Source of the DNA: Purpureocillium takamizusanense | Taxonomy: Eukaryota > Ascomycota > Sordariomycetes > Hypocreales > Ophiocordycipitaceae | Reading direction: 5' to 3' | Assembly: GCF_022605165.1 (NCBI RefSeq) | Contig: NC_063072.1 | Location: 2,900,419-2,964,418, forward strand | Length of the DNA stretch: 64,000 nucleotides | In this document: positions 34,679 through 45,647 of the stretch, piece after piece | Numbering within the stretch: the first letter of the stretch is position 1 | How the letters are laid out: each line of letters begins with the position of its first letter | Program-made: the position numbers and the translations under genes | The notes under the pieces: generated by a model | Told to the model about the DNA's origin: nothing | Databases searched by the model: none | Seen by the model: only the letters and a program-made list of their open reading frames with translations

Positions 34679-35480
34679 ATGTCGCACCACTGCCACGACG
34701 AGCACGCCGGGCACGGCGGCCACGATCACCACGAGCACGACCACGACCACTCGGACGACATCACGCCGGCGCTGCAGTCGTCGCTATACGAGCAGATCAA
34801 CTTTGACGAGATCACGACGCTCAACGAGTCGCGCAGGGACGCGGGCAAGGCGGTGGTGAAGAAGACGTGGGCGGAGCGGCTGAGCTCCGAGCCGGAGCTG
34901 GAGAGCGATGCGGACGAGCAGCTCCTCATGACGGTGCCGTGAGTTATCTTCCTCGCGGGCTCCCCCCGGTGTTCATGATGCGACCCGTGTCACAATCTCG
35001 TGATACGAGAATTACGTGGCAACGTCGGCGCTGATGCTTAGACGTAATAACAGCTTCACCGAGCAGGTCAAGCTGCACTCCATCCTGCTCCGCACATCGC
35101 CGTCGCCCTCGGCGCCGCGCACGCTGCACCTGTACATCAACCGGGCGGACCTGGACTTTTCGTCGGCCGAGGAGCTCGAGCCGGTGCAGAAGCTGGAGCT
35201 GTCGCAGACGTCGGACGTGCAGGAGATCCCGGTGAAGCGCGCGCTCTTCGGCAAGGTGCAGCGGCTGGGGCTCTTCTTCGTGGACAACTTTGGCGACGGC
35301 GACGAGGACGTGTCGCGCGTGAGCTACGTCGGCTTCAAGGGCGAGTGGACGAGGCTCGGCCGCGCGCCGACCAACATCCTGTACGAGGCGGCGCCGCAGC
35401 CCGGCGACCACAAGCTCAAGGGGACGAGCGTCAATAAGATGGGGAGCGACATTGGCGGGGGTAGAGGGCCGGGGATGTGA
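34679..35480 (+). CDS. PITH-domain protein (TXNL1/PITHD1-like)
   Basis: Two exons are inferred, 34679-34938 and 35054-35480, giving 228 aa. The N-terminus is extremely His/Asp-rich (HHCHDEHAGHGGHDHHEHDHDH, of which about half the residues are His) and could bind metal. The rest is a PITH (proteasome-interacting thioredoxin) domain: SLYEQINFDEITTLNES, VKLHSILLRTSPS, LHLYINRADLDF, LELSQTSDVQEIPVKRALFG, VQRLGLFFVDNFGDGDEDVSRVSYVGFKGE. In TXNL1 this domain contacts the 26S proteasome; here no thioredoxin domain is attached, as in PITHD1. The intron 34939-35053 joins CC to C to make a proline. The frame is open upstream to 34442, but the His-rich start is the conserved one. Confidence 0.92.
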
Positions 35481-35853
35481 GGTGAGGTCGAGGGGGGGAT
35501 GAAATAGATTGTAAGCCTAACAAATAGATACCACACGGCGAGGGGCTGTAATTCAGTCTTGGTCTCTAGCACGAGAGATACTGTCGAAGAAGTTGAAGCC
35601 TGCGTCCGTGGCAAGGTCATCAAGGTTGGTGTATAGGTGCCGTGTCTGTCGCACGCTCAGAGTCCAAGTGGCCTACCCTGGATCACTCAGGGAAAAGGGC
35701 GCCCCACATATCCGGCCCGCGGAATAGCCGACGTTCAATTGGACCTCAGCAGTGGTCCCAAAATTTCGAGACGGCGAGAGCTTCCGCTCCCCTTTGGCGC
35801 TTCACTTCACCTCAACCTCCACAAACCGCATACCGATCGACACACGGCCGGCC
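35481..35853. other. Intergenic between PITH and uL3m genes
   Basis: A 373-bp space. The frame of the next gene is open from 35752, but the later ATG begins the targeting sequence. Nothing else seen. Confidence 0.5.
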
Positions 35854-36915
35854 ATGCCACCCCGTCTACCCATACGGGTGGCCCTCCCGCGGCCATCCGC
35901 AGTGATCCCGCAAGGCGCGCCGCGGCGACTGCTCCTCCCGCCGCAACTCCTTCCCACGCCGACCTCGACCTCGGCCTCGACTTCGGCAACATCCATCACC
36001 AGCCGCGGCGTCCACAACGGCTGGTCGACGGCGCCGCCGAGGTCCAAGCACAGCCGGTTCAACCAACCCAGCGCGGGCCTCCCGGCCCTGACGACGGGCC
36101 CGGCGGCGGCGCTCAAGCGGCGCGAGAACACGACGCCGCTGCGGGCGGGCGTGCTGGCGACCAAGAAGGGCATGACGAGCATGTTCGTGGGGAAGACGCG
36201 CGTGCCGTGCACGGTGCTGCAGCTCGACCAGGTGCAGGTGGTGGCCAACAAGACGTGGGAGAAGCATGGGTACTGGGCCGTGCAGGTGGGCGCGGGGACC
36301 CGGCCGGCGCGCAACGTGACGGCCCCGCAGCTGGGGTACTACGAGGCCAAGGGCATGGCGCCCAAGAGCGAGCTCGCCGAGTTCAAGGTGCGCGGCGAGG
36401 AGGGTCTGCTGCCCGTGGGCGCGCAGCTGCTGCCCGACTGGTTCCAGCTGGGCCAGTACGTGGACGTGCGTGCGCGGTCGCGCGGCATGGGCTTCGCTGG
36501 CGGCATGAAGCGCCACGGCTTCGCGGGCCAGGAGGCGTCGCACGGAAACTCCAAGAACCACCGCACCATTGGCACGACGGGCCCGTCGCAGGGCAGCGGC
36601 AGCCGCGTGATGCCGGGCAAGAAGATGCCGGGACGCATGGGCAACGAGTGGGTCACGGTGCAGAACCTCAAGGTGCTCAAGGTGGACAACGAGCTGGGCG
36701 TCGTGCTCGTCAGCGGGCCGGTGCCGGGCCCCAAGGGCCGCGTCGTCAAGCTGCAGGACTCCAAGAAGCGCAAGGCGCCCGCGCTGCCGCACCGCGAGAA
36801 GGCCTTGGAGACGCTCAAGGAGAGGCACCCGGACGCCGAGGAGAGGCTGGAGATGGCGCGCAAGACGCACCTGGACATGAAGGAGAGGCGGCAGTCGCGA
36901 ACGCTGGAGCTGTGA
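35854..36915 (+). CDS. MRPL9: Mitochondrial large-subunit ribosomal protein uL3m
   Basis: Large-subunit protein of the mitochondrial ribosome, 353 aa, single exon. Residues 1 to about 50 are rich in Arg, Pro, Ser and Thr with almost no acidic residues, a mitochondrial presequence. The L3 fold follows, with GVLATKKGMTSMFVG near residue 90 and the diagnostic L3 signature GFAGGMKRHGFAGQEASHGN, then a GTTGPSQGSGSRVMPGKKMP loop that in bacterial L3 reaches toward the peptidyl-transferase centre. The C-terminus has a charged extension of about 60 residues. The start at 35854 gives a clean presequence; an in-frame ATG at 35752 would add 34 residues. A longer plus-strand frame (35637-37016) across it is a compositional shadow. 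Confidence 0.92.
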   Translation: MPPRLPIRVALPRPSAVIPQGAPRRLLLPPQLLPTPTSTSASTSATSITSRGVHNGWSTAPPRSKHSRFNQPSAGLPALTTGPAAALKRRENTTPLRAGVLATKKGMTSMFVGKTRVPCTVLQLDQVQVVANKTWEKHGYWAVQVGAGTRPARNVTAPQLGYYEAKGMAPKSELAEFKVRGEEGLLPVGAQLLPDWFQLGQYVDVRARSRGMGFAGGMKRHGFAGQEASHGNSKNHRTIGTTGPSQGSGSRVMPGKKMPGRMGNEWVTVQNLKVLKVDNELGVVLVSGPVPGPKGRVVKLQDSKKRKAPALPHREKALETLKERHPDAEERLEMARKTHLDMKERRQSRTLEL

Positions 36916-37171
36916 GGAGTCCTATGGTTGACGCGGCATCGTCGCGGAGGCGGGGACTGAGGTGGATGTTTGATCAAGGGCAGTTTCGAAGGAAAGCGGG
37001 CTTTTGTATGATATAGATACACGGGCGGTTCTCCCCCACCACTGTACAGCAAATTACATGACCATTTGTGCCATCCATCGATAAGCCACCAACCCAACGC
37101 CGTGCCAGTTGCCCCCTTCTTTCTCTGCCGTAGACTTCACACGGGAGGCACGTCTACTTGTCCGAGACAAG

Positions 37172-38150
37172 CTACTTGTTCAAGGCACCCTGCTGCCTGA
37201 AGCCCCTCGTGGCGTTGAGGTCCGCCGCGTCCTCCACCGCAGGCGCCGGTGAGGGCGACGACGGCGGCGGCGGCACATCATCGTTGAGCATGGTCCTGAA
37301 CGGGTCCCCGTCCTCGAGCAGGTCGACCCAGTCACCGTCGGCGGCGGCGGCGGCATCATCCATCTTGAGGCTCCACTGGGTGGTCTCGAAGAGGGCGCGG
37401 CTCGAGGGCCTGTTGCTGGCGAAGCGCATGACGCCGGAGCCGCGGGAGCCGCGGACGGCGAAGTGGATGTCGATGCGGCCCTGGAGCTGGTTCATCTCGC
37501 CGCGGATCCAGGGGATGGGGTGCTTGAAGTAGATGTCGTCGCCGAGGAGGGCGCGGGCGCGGGGCGAGGTGCGCAGGGCGTAGAGGGTCGAGGCGACGAT
37601 GGGGGACGACGTCTTTTGGTAGTTGAAGATGGCGAGCCCCGAGACGGCGACGACGGCGAGGAAGAGAGGGAGGGAGCGCGACCACCGGAAGCGTGTCTGC
37701 TTGATGTCTGTTTTGTTTTTGTGTTTGCCCATGTTGTCAGCCGGGAAGGGGTTCATGCATTCGATGCCAGTACCATCATCACCGCCACCACCATCACTGC
37801 TACTGCCACAACGTCATTCACCACCATCACCACCTCTCTACCGCTTCTAACAAAGTTCTGATTGCTCAAGAGGCGGCGGTGGCGGCGACAACGGGAGAAC
37901 GAAAAGAGTTAAACGCACCTGGGAGCTCGCGGTCGGCGCGGCGGGACATGAGCGGCCCCTCGCCGGGTCTCGGGGCGGGCGTGTTCCAGCGCCTCTGCGC
38001 CGGCCCGCGGGACCACCACGCCGGCGATGGCGGCGGCAGTCGCGAACATGATGATGGTGATGGCGCAGCTGCATTGGCTCTGGAGCACTGGCGCAGCGAC
38101 GACGATGTAACCGCCCCCGGCACGCGGTGCCGGACTGCTTGCGACAGCAT
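37172..38150 (-). CDS. COA1: Cytochrome c oxidase assembly factor Coa1
   Basis: Mitochondrial inner-membrane factor for early Cox1 maturation. Two exons are inferred, 37919-38150 and 37172-37707, giving 255 aa. Exon 1 encodes an Arg/Ser/Pro-rich mitochondrial presequence ending PGEGPLMSRRADRELP, a strongly conserved fungal Coa1 block. Exon 2 gives DIKQTRFRWSRSLPLF, one transmembrane helix (AVVAVSGLAIFNYQ), then the Coa1 domain: STLYALRTSPRARALLGDD, KHPIPWIRGEMNQLQGRIDI, GSGVMRFASNRPSSRALFET. The tail is acidic and Pro-rich. The intron 37708-37918 is 211 bp with a GTGCGT donor and a CTGAC branch; it contains CAT/CAC-type repeats. Exon 2 alone has an in-frame ATG at 37756 that would wrongly drop the presequence. 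Confidence 0.9.
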
Positions 38151-38831
38151 GGTGTGCTGCTGTTGTGGAGTTGTGTGTGTGTGCGCGCGCGCACGTGTAT
38201 GTGTTATGTGTGATAGAGAGAGAGCTAATGAAAGTCGGGGTGGTGACCAGCTGCTAGCCCCGTGGGCGTTGTTTGCTGATCGCTCGCTGTTCTGTCGTTG
38301 TCGTTGTCGTTGTCGTCGTCGTCGTCGTCGGTCTGGGAGAGAAGTTTTGAGCAGCCTGTCTCTCGGGCAGCGAGGACGTAACGAAGTAAGTGGGCAGCAG
38401 TCCGTCAGAAGTCGTTGACTTTCGGGAGTGGCACCGGCGGCGCTAGGAGCCGTAGGTACTTCCAATTCGCACCAGGCGTGACAAAAAAGTGGATAGACAG
38501 AGAGCAGCACAGGGGGTGCTGAGGGGTCCACGGGGGTCCTTTTTTCTTTCTTTCTCATGCGCTGGAGCTTTCTGGCATGTGGCGTCATAGCAGCAGGCAC
38601 CCAACTAACTAACGTTACTTATTACTGGAACCTCCAGTCAGTTGCGCGTCAACCTGCACCCTTCTCTCTTCTTCAAGACCTTCAACCGCGCTTTCCTTTC
38701 CCCCGCCGGCCGTCAACTCGCGCACGCGTCTCCTTCCCCTCCTCGCGTAGCTTCGCATTACTCAAGAAAAGAAAAGAAAAAAAAAACGAAAGACTATCTA
38801 TCGCCAAAGCCAAGAGGCGGCCGCGGCCACC
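38151..38831. other. Divergent intergenic region COA1 / unknown membrane protein
   Basis: Upstream of both flanking genes. Contains a GT/GC run at about 38175-38200, a (GTC)n/GTTGTC repeat at about 38295-38332, and an A-rich stretch at about 38766-38790. No gene. Confidence 0.5.
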
Positions 38832-39735
38832 ATGTCCAACCCACGCGGCGGCGGCGGCGGCGCGACAGCCCGTCTCCGGCGCACGTTCCGCTACCCGCAC
38901 GACTCGGACTCGGACGCCGAGCCCGACGCCATGGACGAGCAAGGCAAGCATATAAACCTTTTTCTCCTCCTCCTTCGTTTCCCTTCCCCTCTCCTTACCT
39001 CTTCCTCCCCTTCTCATACTATATCTTGTCTTCAACCCTTCCGTGGGCAAGTAGGCAGGCAGGCAACCCTTCTGGCCAACCGACTAACAAACATCCCTCC
39101 GCACAGAGCAAGAAACCCTCATCGCCAACCTCGTCGCCGAAAACACCTCCCGCAACGAGACCTTTCGCCTCGCGCTCCTCGCCCTCCCCCTGCTGTCTAC
39201 CCTCCCGTACCTCATAGCGCTCTTCCTCGCCCCCCGGCGCCAGTCCCCCCCGTCGTCCTACCCCGGTAGAGGAGATGGCGGCGGTAGCGGCAGCAGCACG
39301 GCCTTCCTCTGCCTCCTCGGGCTCACCTCCCTCCTCGCCACCGCGTACCTCCTCCACCGCCTCCCCCCGACCGTCACTGGCATCGCGCCCCTGGACGCTT
39401 GGTCTCGCGGAGGCGGCGTCGCCTCCTTCTCGTCCTCGTCCGCGCGTGGGCATGGCCATGGCTGGAGGAGCCGCGCTGGCGTGCTCGACGGCGGCGGCAG
39501 CGGTAGCGGATCGCCCCTGGACATGTACCTGCCATACCTGAACCTGGTCCTCGTCGCCATGGTGGCGCTCTTGGGCCTCGTGGCTGGGCGTGGGCCCGGG
39601 GAGTTCGGGGTGGTTGGCATTGGCAACTTGCCCGCCCTCGTGTATGTCGTCGTTTTGATCGCCAAGGTCGTAATGGGCAGCGTGGACCCGGAACGGGAGC
39701 TGTCGGCCCTCAAGTACCGGTTCAAGGGTGCCTGA
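38832..39735 (+). CDS. Unknown fungal multipass membrane protein
   Basis: Two exons are inferred, 38832-38943 and 39107-39735, giving 246 aa. Not recognised as a named family. The cytosolic N-terminus is Gly/Arg-rich, then acidic (YPHDSDSDAEPDAMDEQ). Hydrophobic segments follow: LALLALPLLSTLPYLIALFL; STAFLCLLGLTSLLATAYLL; YLNLVLVAMVALLGLVAG; and a weaker LPALVYVVVLIAKVVMGS. A Gly/Ser-rich loop separates the second and third. The C-terminus PERELSALKYRFKGA looks conserved-type. The intron 38944-39106 appears to be GC-AG: no GT donor near the join keeps the frame, while GCAAGC at 38944 with a CACAG acceptor gives an in-frame EQEQETLIANLVAENT. The start has an A at -3. Confidence 0.72.
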
Positions 39736-39923
39736 GGTGCTACGATCTTCGCGAGTCTTGCAAGGCGTTGGGGGGGGTTGGTTTTGTTCCTACGTAAATG
39801 GCGGTCTGGCCGTGAGTGCTGCTCATGCATGGCATGACGATTCGCAACACGTACATTAACTCTCTACTATCAAGCCGCTGCCATTTCATCATTTTGTGCT
39901 GTTGATCCGTCGTCTCCCCACGT

Positions 39924-42900
39924 CTACATGTCTATCGAGTCATTGAACCGCAAAATGCCGTGATTCTTCAAAACGCCATCCACCCCTTTGGGCGGGCGAG
40001 GGAACGGTTCCGTCAACGGGCTCGTGTCCGGCGAGTCGTTGGACTTGTCCATCACCAGCGCCAGCCCGTGAGACTTGACTGCATCGACGAGCGCGGGCAC
40101 CATCTCCTGTTACATGTTAGCAAAGTACCACTGGGGGCTTCAGTGAGAGAAAAAGAAACGTACCAAGAGCCGAGAATAGCACATCAGGCCCATGAAGTTA
40201 TTGCTCTGCGCGATCCGTACCGCCTCCTTGATTGACGTGCTCCTGCGCCCGCTGTTCGACAGCTTGCTTGGGCCAACGAGATTCTCTTCCCTGCCTAGAT
40301 CGTTGCAGAGGAAGACTGGGAAGTTAGGCTGCTTCCAGTTCAGCGCCGTGCACAGTCGGGCGTTGTAACTGGAGAAGACCATGGACCGTGCCACCTCGGG
40401 GGACTGGAACTGCGCCCTCTGAGCTCGCGCATGGTCAAAGACTGCCGTCAGGATGGAGTCAACGAAAACGTTGACGTCGAGGGCCGGGCCTAGCGCCAGC
40501 ATCCTCTCCTCTTCTGCAGACGGATAGAGAACCTGAAGGTTGACGTGGACTCCGCGAGGCAGGATAGACAGAGCTTCCTTGAGTGTGACACCGGCCGTGG
40601 CCAATGTGTGATAGATCTCCGCAATATTCTCGACCGTTTTTGAGGGAAGGCCAGCCAGCGCGGCACGGCTCGTGCTCTGCGCCGTGATGGCAGCGAATTG
40701 CTCCAAGGACAGCCTGCATACCGGTATTTGCAAGCCGCCACAGGCAATGGTCCACTGGGGCCACACGACCGGCACGCCGTCGCTCGTGTATTGCACAAAA
40801 AGCCGAACATAGTCGCCAGACAGGCTCGACCCAGTGACGACGGCGTTGGTCGGCTGGTTGAACTGGCTCGTAGCTTTCCAGTACGTCTCAAAGTCTGTGA
40901 TTTCGAGGGGCTGGCCGCGGAAAGGCTTGATGACCTGCGTGCTGAAGCTGATCTGCCCAATGGCCCGCAGCCGAGGGTCGAACAGCGGAAGGCAGCAGCT
41001 CGAGCTGCCCTGCTGCGTCTTAAACGCCGAGGGTAGCACCACCGTCTTAGCAATGACCTTGGCGCCGTAGGTGGGGAAGACATCAAAATCCAAAGAAAAG
41101 GTGTCGAGGTTGTCGACCTGAAAGGAAACGGTTCGGGTATCTTCTTGGAAGGGTAGGATAATGTTCTTTGGGATTAGGTCGGAGACTTTGGAGGAGATGG
41201 TCAGGCGAGCAGCCGGATACTTGCCGTCTTGGAAGAATATCAAAGGCTGCTCCTTGCCCTCGTCGAAGTTGATCTGCACCACCGTCTTGGTGTCCAAGAA
41301 ATTGTGGCCATAGCGGCGCAGCGGGATGATCGGCGGCGGCAGCTCGAGAACCGGAATTGCATCCGGATCCAATGACATGGGCAGCGGCGCGCTGCTGCTG
41401 TCCATTGGCCCAAGAGACGGCTGTGCCACCAGGGGGCTGGCCCTGATGCGGGTGTTGAACGGTGTGAGCAGCTTCATGCAGGCCAGGTGGCCTTCCCAGG
41501 CCGCGTAGTACATGGCTGGCAGGTCCTTTTCGTCGACGATATTCACATCGACGCCAACCTTGAGCAGGGCTTGAAGGCAGTCGACGTTGCCTTCGCTGGC
41601 CGCGTGCACGAGCGGCGTCCAGCCGTACAATTTATCGATCTGGTCGAGGTCCGCTCCATACTGCTTCAGAAGCAGAAGCAGCTGCGACGACTTCCCGGCT
41701 CGCGCGACCAGGTGCTGGGGGTAGAGGCCTTCGGCATCTGGCACTATCTTGGCCCCGTGCTTCAGCAGCATCTCGACGACTGGCTCGGACCCGTGCTCGC
41801 ATGCAAGGTTGAGGGGGACATGGTCAGTATCCGAGGTGGGATCGATGCGTGCCGACTTGGCGAGTAGATGTTCAATGCAGTTGAGATGACCGTGAATTAT
41901 GGCATGGATTAGGGGGGTGAAATTGTCGTGGTCAATGAGGTCAATCGTTGAGAGATTCGCTAGACAAGGTCAGCTCTCTGCTAAATGCAAGTTGGAGTAG
42001 TCGCTTACCATCCAAGAGCACTTCCAGCATCGGCAGGCGCCCATGCAAGCTGGCATAATGCAGCGGAACTCTCCCATACACATCCGTGCGGCCGACAGCT
42101 ACCCCAGCCTTGAGGCCCCAATCGAGGACATACTGTTTGCCGTAGATTGCTGCTTGGTGAAGGCAGTTGCGTTCATTGATGTCGTCGTAAGAGTGAAGGT
42201 CTACGAGGCCGGTGTCGAGCAGCACCTGCAGGGCTGTCTGCGGGGCGTCATGGATGGCCGTCAAGAATGTCCGAGTGACACGATCTGTCAGGGAGTTGTC
42301 GCCGTCGCTCACATCGCTAGCAGACTGCATTTTAGCAAGCAAATCCCGCAGCGACTCCAGGTTGCCCGTTATGACGGTGTCGAGCAGGAGGGTGTCGGCA
42401 TCGCCCTCATCGGTACCCACGAAGTGCTGACTCGTGACGACGTGGCCAGACGTCTGGAAGTTGACTTGGATTCCATCTGACCAGGCACCGAGCTCCTGGA
42501 GGCTGGTCGTGGCCTGATCGGAGAGCTCACTTATGACGGTGGCGTTGAAAAAGGGCTGGACCTCGACGGCCCGCGAAAGGTAGAGCTCTTTGGTCTTTGA
42601 CTTTGACGTCTTGTCCCATTTCTTTAGGATCTTGGAGAAGGCGGTGCCATTGATCTCGACAAATTGCTGGAGCTTGTTGAGATCCGTGGCAAATTGTTGG
42701 AACCCTTCCTCCAAGGTTGTGAACTTGGATGAGCGTCGCGAGATTCCTTGGCGTGTCTGCAGCACTTTCTTTTTGTCGAGTAGTGTCTTCAGCCGAATTT
42801 TGAGCTGTTTCATGACCCGCGGTCAGCAATGGCTACTACAAGAGCCGCGGGAAAGATTAACCAACCTCAGCTTCCTTCTGGAGATAGAAGGCATTTACTT

Positions 42901-43478
42901 TGTCGAGCTCGCGTTCCTATACGAAATTAGTACATGTCGAGGGGAACAGGGGTGGGGCAGGGGGTCGTTACCAATTGGAAAAAGAATGTGGCCTTGTTCG
43001 CCTGAAGGGCTGCTTGCGAGTCCACAGGTGTGGCAGATCGCAAGACATCATTCTGGGCAGCTAGGGTTGGAGTCGCAGAGAGTTTCTTGATGAGCTACAG
43101 GCGCGGTGGACGGTCAGTACGTGGTACAGGACAACACCTTGAGCGGAGTGGCAGCCAAGGATGTGAACAAGGTACGGGGGGCTTTATTCATGGTTCCATC
43201 CCGGCTAGCTAGCCGGGATACCAAGCAGGCAGTCGAGGACCAGGGAGGGTCAAAAAGCAATGAGAGAGTGAGCAGAGTGCCGTACCTTTTTCAGGGCCTT
43301 GTAGTTGACAAAGCTGGCGGCATATTCGGGGACCTCAAGCTGGCGCTTCTGGATCTGCTTGCCGAACTTCCTGTGACGCGAGAGTCATGGACGGTCAGCC
43401 CGAGGCTCGCTGTAGCAAGCGTGTAGGGAGAGAGAGGTGGCCGGGTATGGAGAGACGGTACGAGACAGGGACGTACAT
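39924..43478 (-). CDS. nuc-2: NUC-2/PHO81-type CDK inhibitor (SPX, ankyrin, GDPD-like)
   Basis: Phosphate-starvation regulator; in Neurospora NUC-2 and in yeast Pho81 inhibit the Pho85-type cyclin-CDK. Seven exons are inferred: 43477-43478, 43286-43370, 42972-43094, 42866-42916, 42009-42804, 40164-41959 and 39924-40106, giving 1011 aa. SPX domain: MKFGKQIQKRQLEVPEYAAS ... NYKALKKLIKKLSATP ... ATFFFQLERELDKVNAFY. About six ankyrin repeats span residues 240-470 (for example GRVPLHYASLHGRLPMLEVL and GWTPLVHAASEGNVDCLQAL). The C-terminal half is a glycerophosphodiesterase-like domain lacking clear catalytic text, as in Pho81. The start codon itself is split by an intron (AT in exon 1, G in exon 2). 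Introns are 47-191 bp. The last exon adds the final 60 residues. Confidence 0.92.
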
Positions 43479-45647
43479 GTTGGGGCACAGAGCCACCGGC
43501 GGCAGCGAGACGGTAGCACTGATGAAATGTCTGCCGACAGATGGCACAAGGCCAGAGGTGGAGAGAGCTTTTGCAGGGCGAGCGCTGCTGGGCCACGAGG
43601 AGGGTGGTCAAGGCGGTATTGCCTCCTGCCCCTCGTCGAGCACGCGCGTTGAGAGGGGGATGAGTCGCGAGTGCTGGTGGCAACCCAAGGTCCTAAGGCA
43701 TGACACCAGCAAGGGACTTGGCAGCGAACCAATGCGGAGGGAAGGCTGCGGGGCACAGCACGGAGATGGAAGCCGACGAGTCGTTCGGCAGCGGGATGGA
43801 CGTTGCAGCCCGACGGTTGGTGGTGCGCCGTGGCTCGCTAGTAGTCGTATGCAGCGGGCGGCACGGTCTTGCAAGCTGGCTCGGTGACTGCTTTCAGGAG
43901 CGGCAGCCGAGTGGCGGCAAGGGAAGCAGCGGTAGTAGTACTAGCAGCAACGAGTGAAGCGTCTTGTCTGCAGGCCGAAATGAGTGAGACGGCCGTGTCG
44001 CGGTCGTGCAGGCAGATCGGCGCTGGATCCCGTCCGCGGCTCCGGGAGTGGATAGGACGTCGCAACGGCTTTCCCAGCGTCACCACCGCCAGCCGTGAGT
44101 AGTAGTAGTGGTGGTGATAGTAGTAGTAATGGGTAGGCACGGTAGTATGTGGCGCGGCGAACAGCATACGGCCAGGCAGGTGGACAAGCAAGCTGGCTCG
44201 AAGCGTCCCTGGTGATGAGTTCAGGGTGAGTGAGGAAGTCAAACAGAGTTTTGGCGGCGCGCCTCGTCATCGTAACAAAGAGCTTACCTTGCCGTGGTTC
44301 CTCCCACTCACGTAGTACCTCTTCGCAACAGGGACGGTCCAGCTCGTGTATGTTACTTTGGAAGCGGGGGCGTGTGACTTGCGTCGAGGTTTCCAACGGC
44401 TGCCGTCTAATAACTAGTCGTTCATCGTGGGCTGCCCTCTCGCAGCTGATGGTGGTACCGGGCGCTGGTGCTGGTGCTGGTGCTGGTGCTGGTGCTCAAG
44501 TGGGTGCCCGCCGTGCTGCATGCCCGTCTGGTTTGTCCAATTATGGCACCCTGACATGGGCAGAGACAGAGAGAGGTGGGCCAGACCAGCAGGAATGCTG
44601 GCACGTCGTCGTTTCCGGCATCCACTCGGGCCTGGGCCCATGACCTCGCGAGCCCGACCGTGACTTAGCCGGCAATCTGGACAGCTGCTATAAAAAGTGA
44701 CCTACTGTTAACATAGTATCGCACTGCCGCAGCACCGCACTACTGCGCTCTAGCGTTCTCCCTCAACCTGCATAGGTACACACACCGCGCCGCCGGACAT
44801 CCAATCGATGGCCCACGTTGGACCCCGTGCTCGAGCGATAGGTGAAGCTCGGCATATCGATGTCCACGTCCCCAGTTGCCGATGCAGTCAAGAGCCGCTG
44901 ATGCCCCTCATCTTGCTCCCAGGCAGAACTCACGCGACCGCCAAGCCCACGGTGGTACAATGGACATGCTACGTCAGGGCCAGGTACCGCGGACAGGCCA
45001 GACGAGGTACATGACGTGTCGGCGCGGGGTACAGAGTTCTGACGCAGGAGCTGTATGTACATCAAGGCACGTGCTGTACATATTGCGACAGCATGCATAC
45101 TACGTGCATGGATGAATGCATTGTTTGGAGCCTCGCCCACGCCATGCTACACTCGGTCGGTCCGTGGTCTCTTGGTAGGCTGGCGGGAAGCCAAGCCAGG
45201 AACAGGAACAGGCCCACCAGTTCGCAAACTCGTGCCTTTTTCATTCGTACCATCGCTGCGACTCTGCGTCTCAACTTTTTACTATGACGTCGATCATTGC
45301 GACGTCCGGGTGAAGATGCCCGTTGTGGAACAGGTCAAGTCGTCTAGCACCAGCGAGTGGAAGCGATGATTTGTTGGAAACGCTACTGCACGAGCGACCT
45401 CTTCCAGGCTTGGATTGCCGTTCGTATTCGACTCCATGCTGCTCAATTCATGTTCCACTTTCCAGGCCTGAATAGGGTATCTACCAGGTCTCAGTTCTGA
45501 GAGACATAAGTAACTGCACTGCGTCTTGCGCCGCAACAGGAAGCAACAGTCCTCCACCATCTTGTGGTCCTACCCGAAAAACCGGTCGCCCAGCTAAATG
45601 CGAGCGCCAGCCCTCGTCTCAAGATAACGGAACGAGGCGTGCGAGCT
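43479..45647. other. Intergenic, 2.2 kb
   Basis: Upstream of NUC-2 and downstream of the CUE gene. No supported gene. It contains TAG/TGG trinucleotide runs near 44098-44130 and a perfect GGTGCT hexamer array at about 44465-44500. Open frames of up to 166 codons here are compositional. Confidence 0.5.
44465..44500 (+). repeat. GGTGCT hexanucleotide array, about 6 units
   Basis: Six near-perfect tandem copies of GGTGCT in non-coding DNA. Probably a variable minisatellite-like tract; no function inferred. Confidence 0.8.

Noticed and set aside
35637..37016. 459-codon plus-strand open frame
   Set aside because: Overlaps the uL3m gene in another frame; Gly/Ala/Arg-rich with no domain. The uL3m frame carries the L3 signature.
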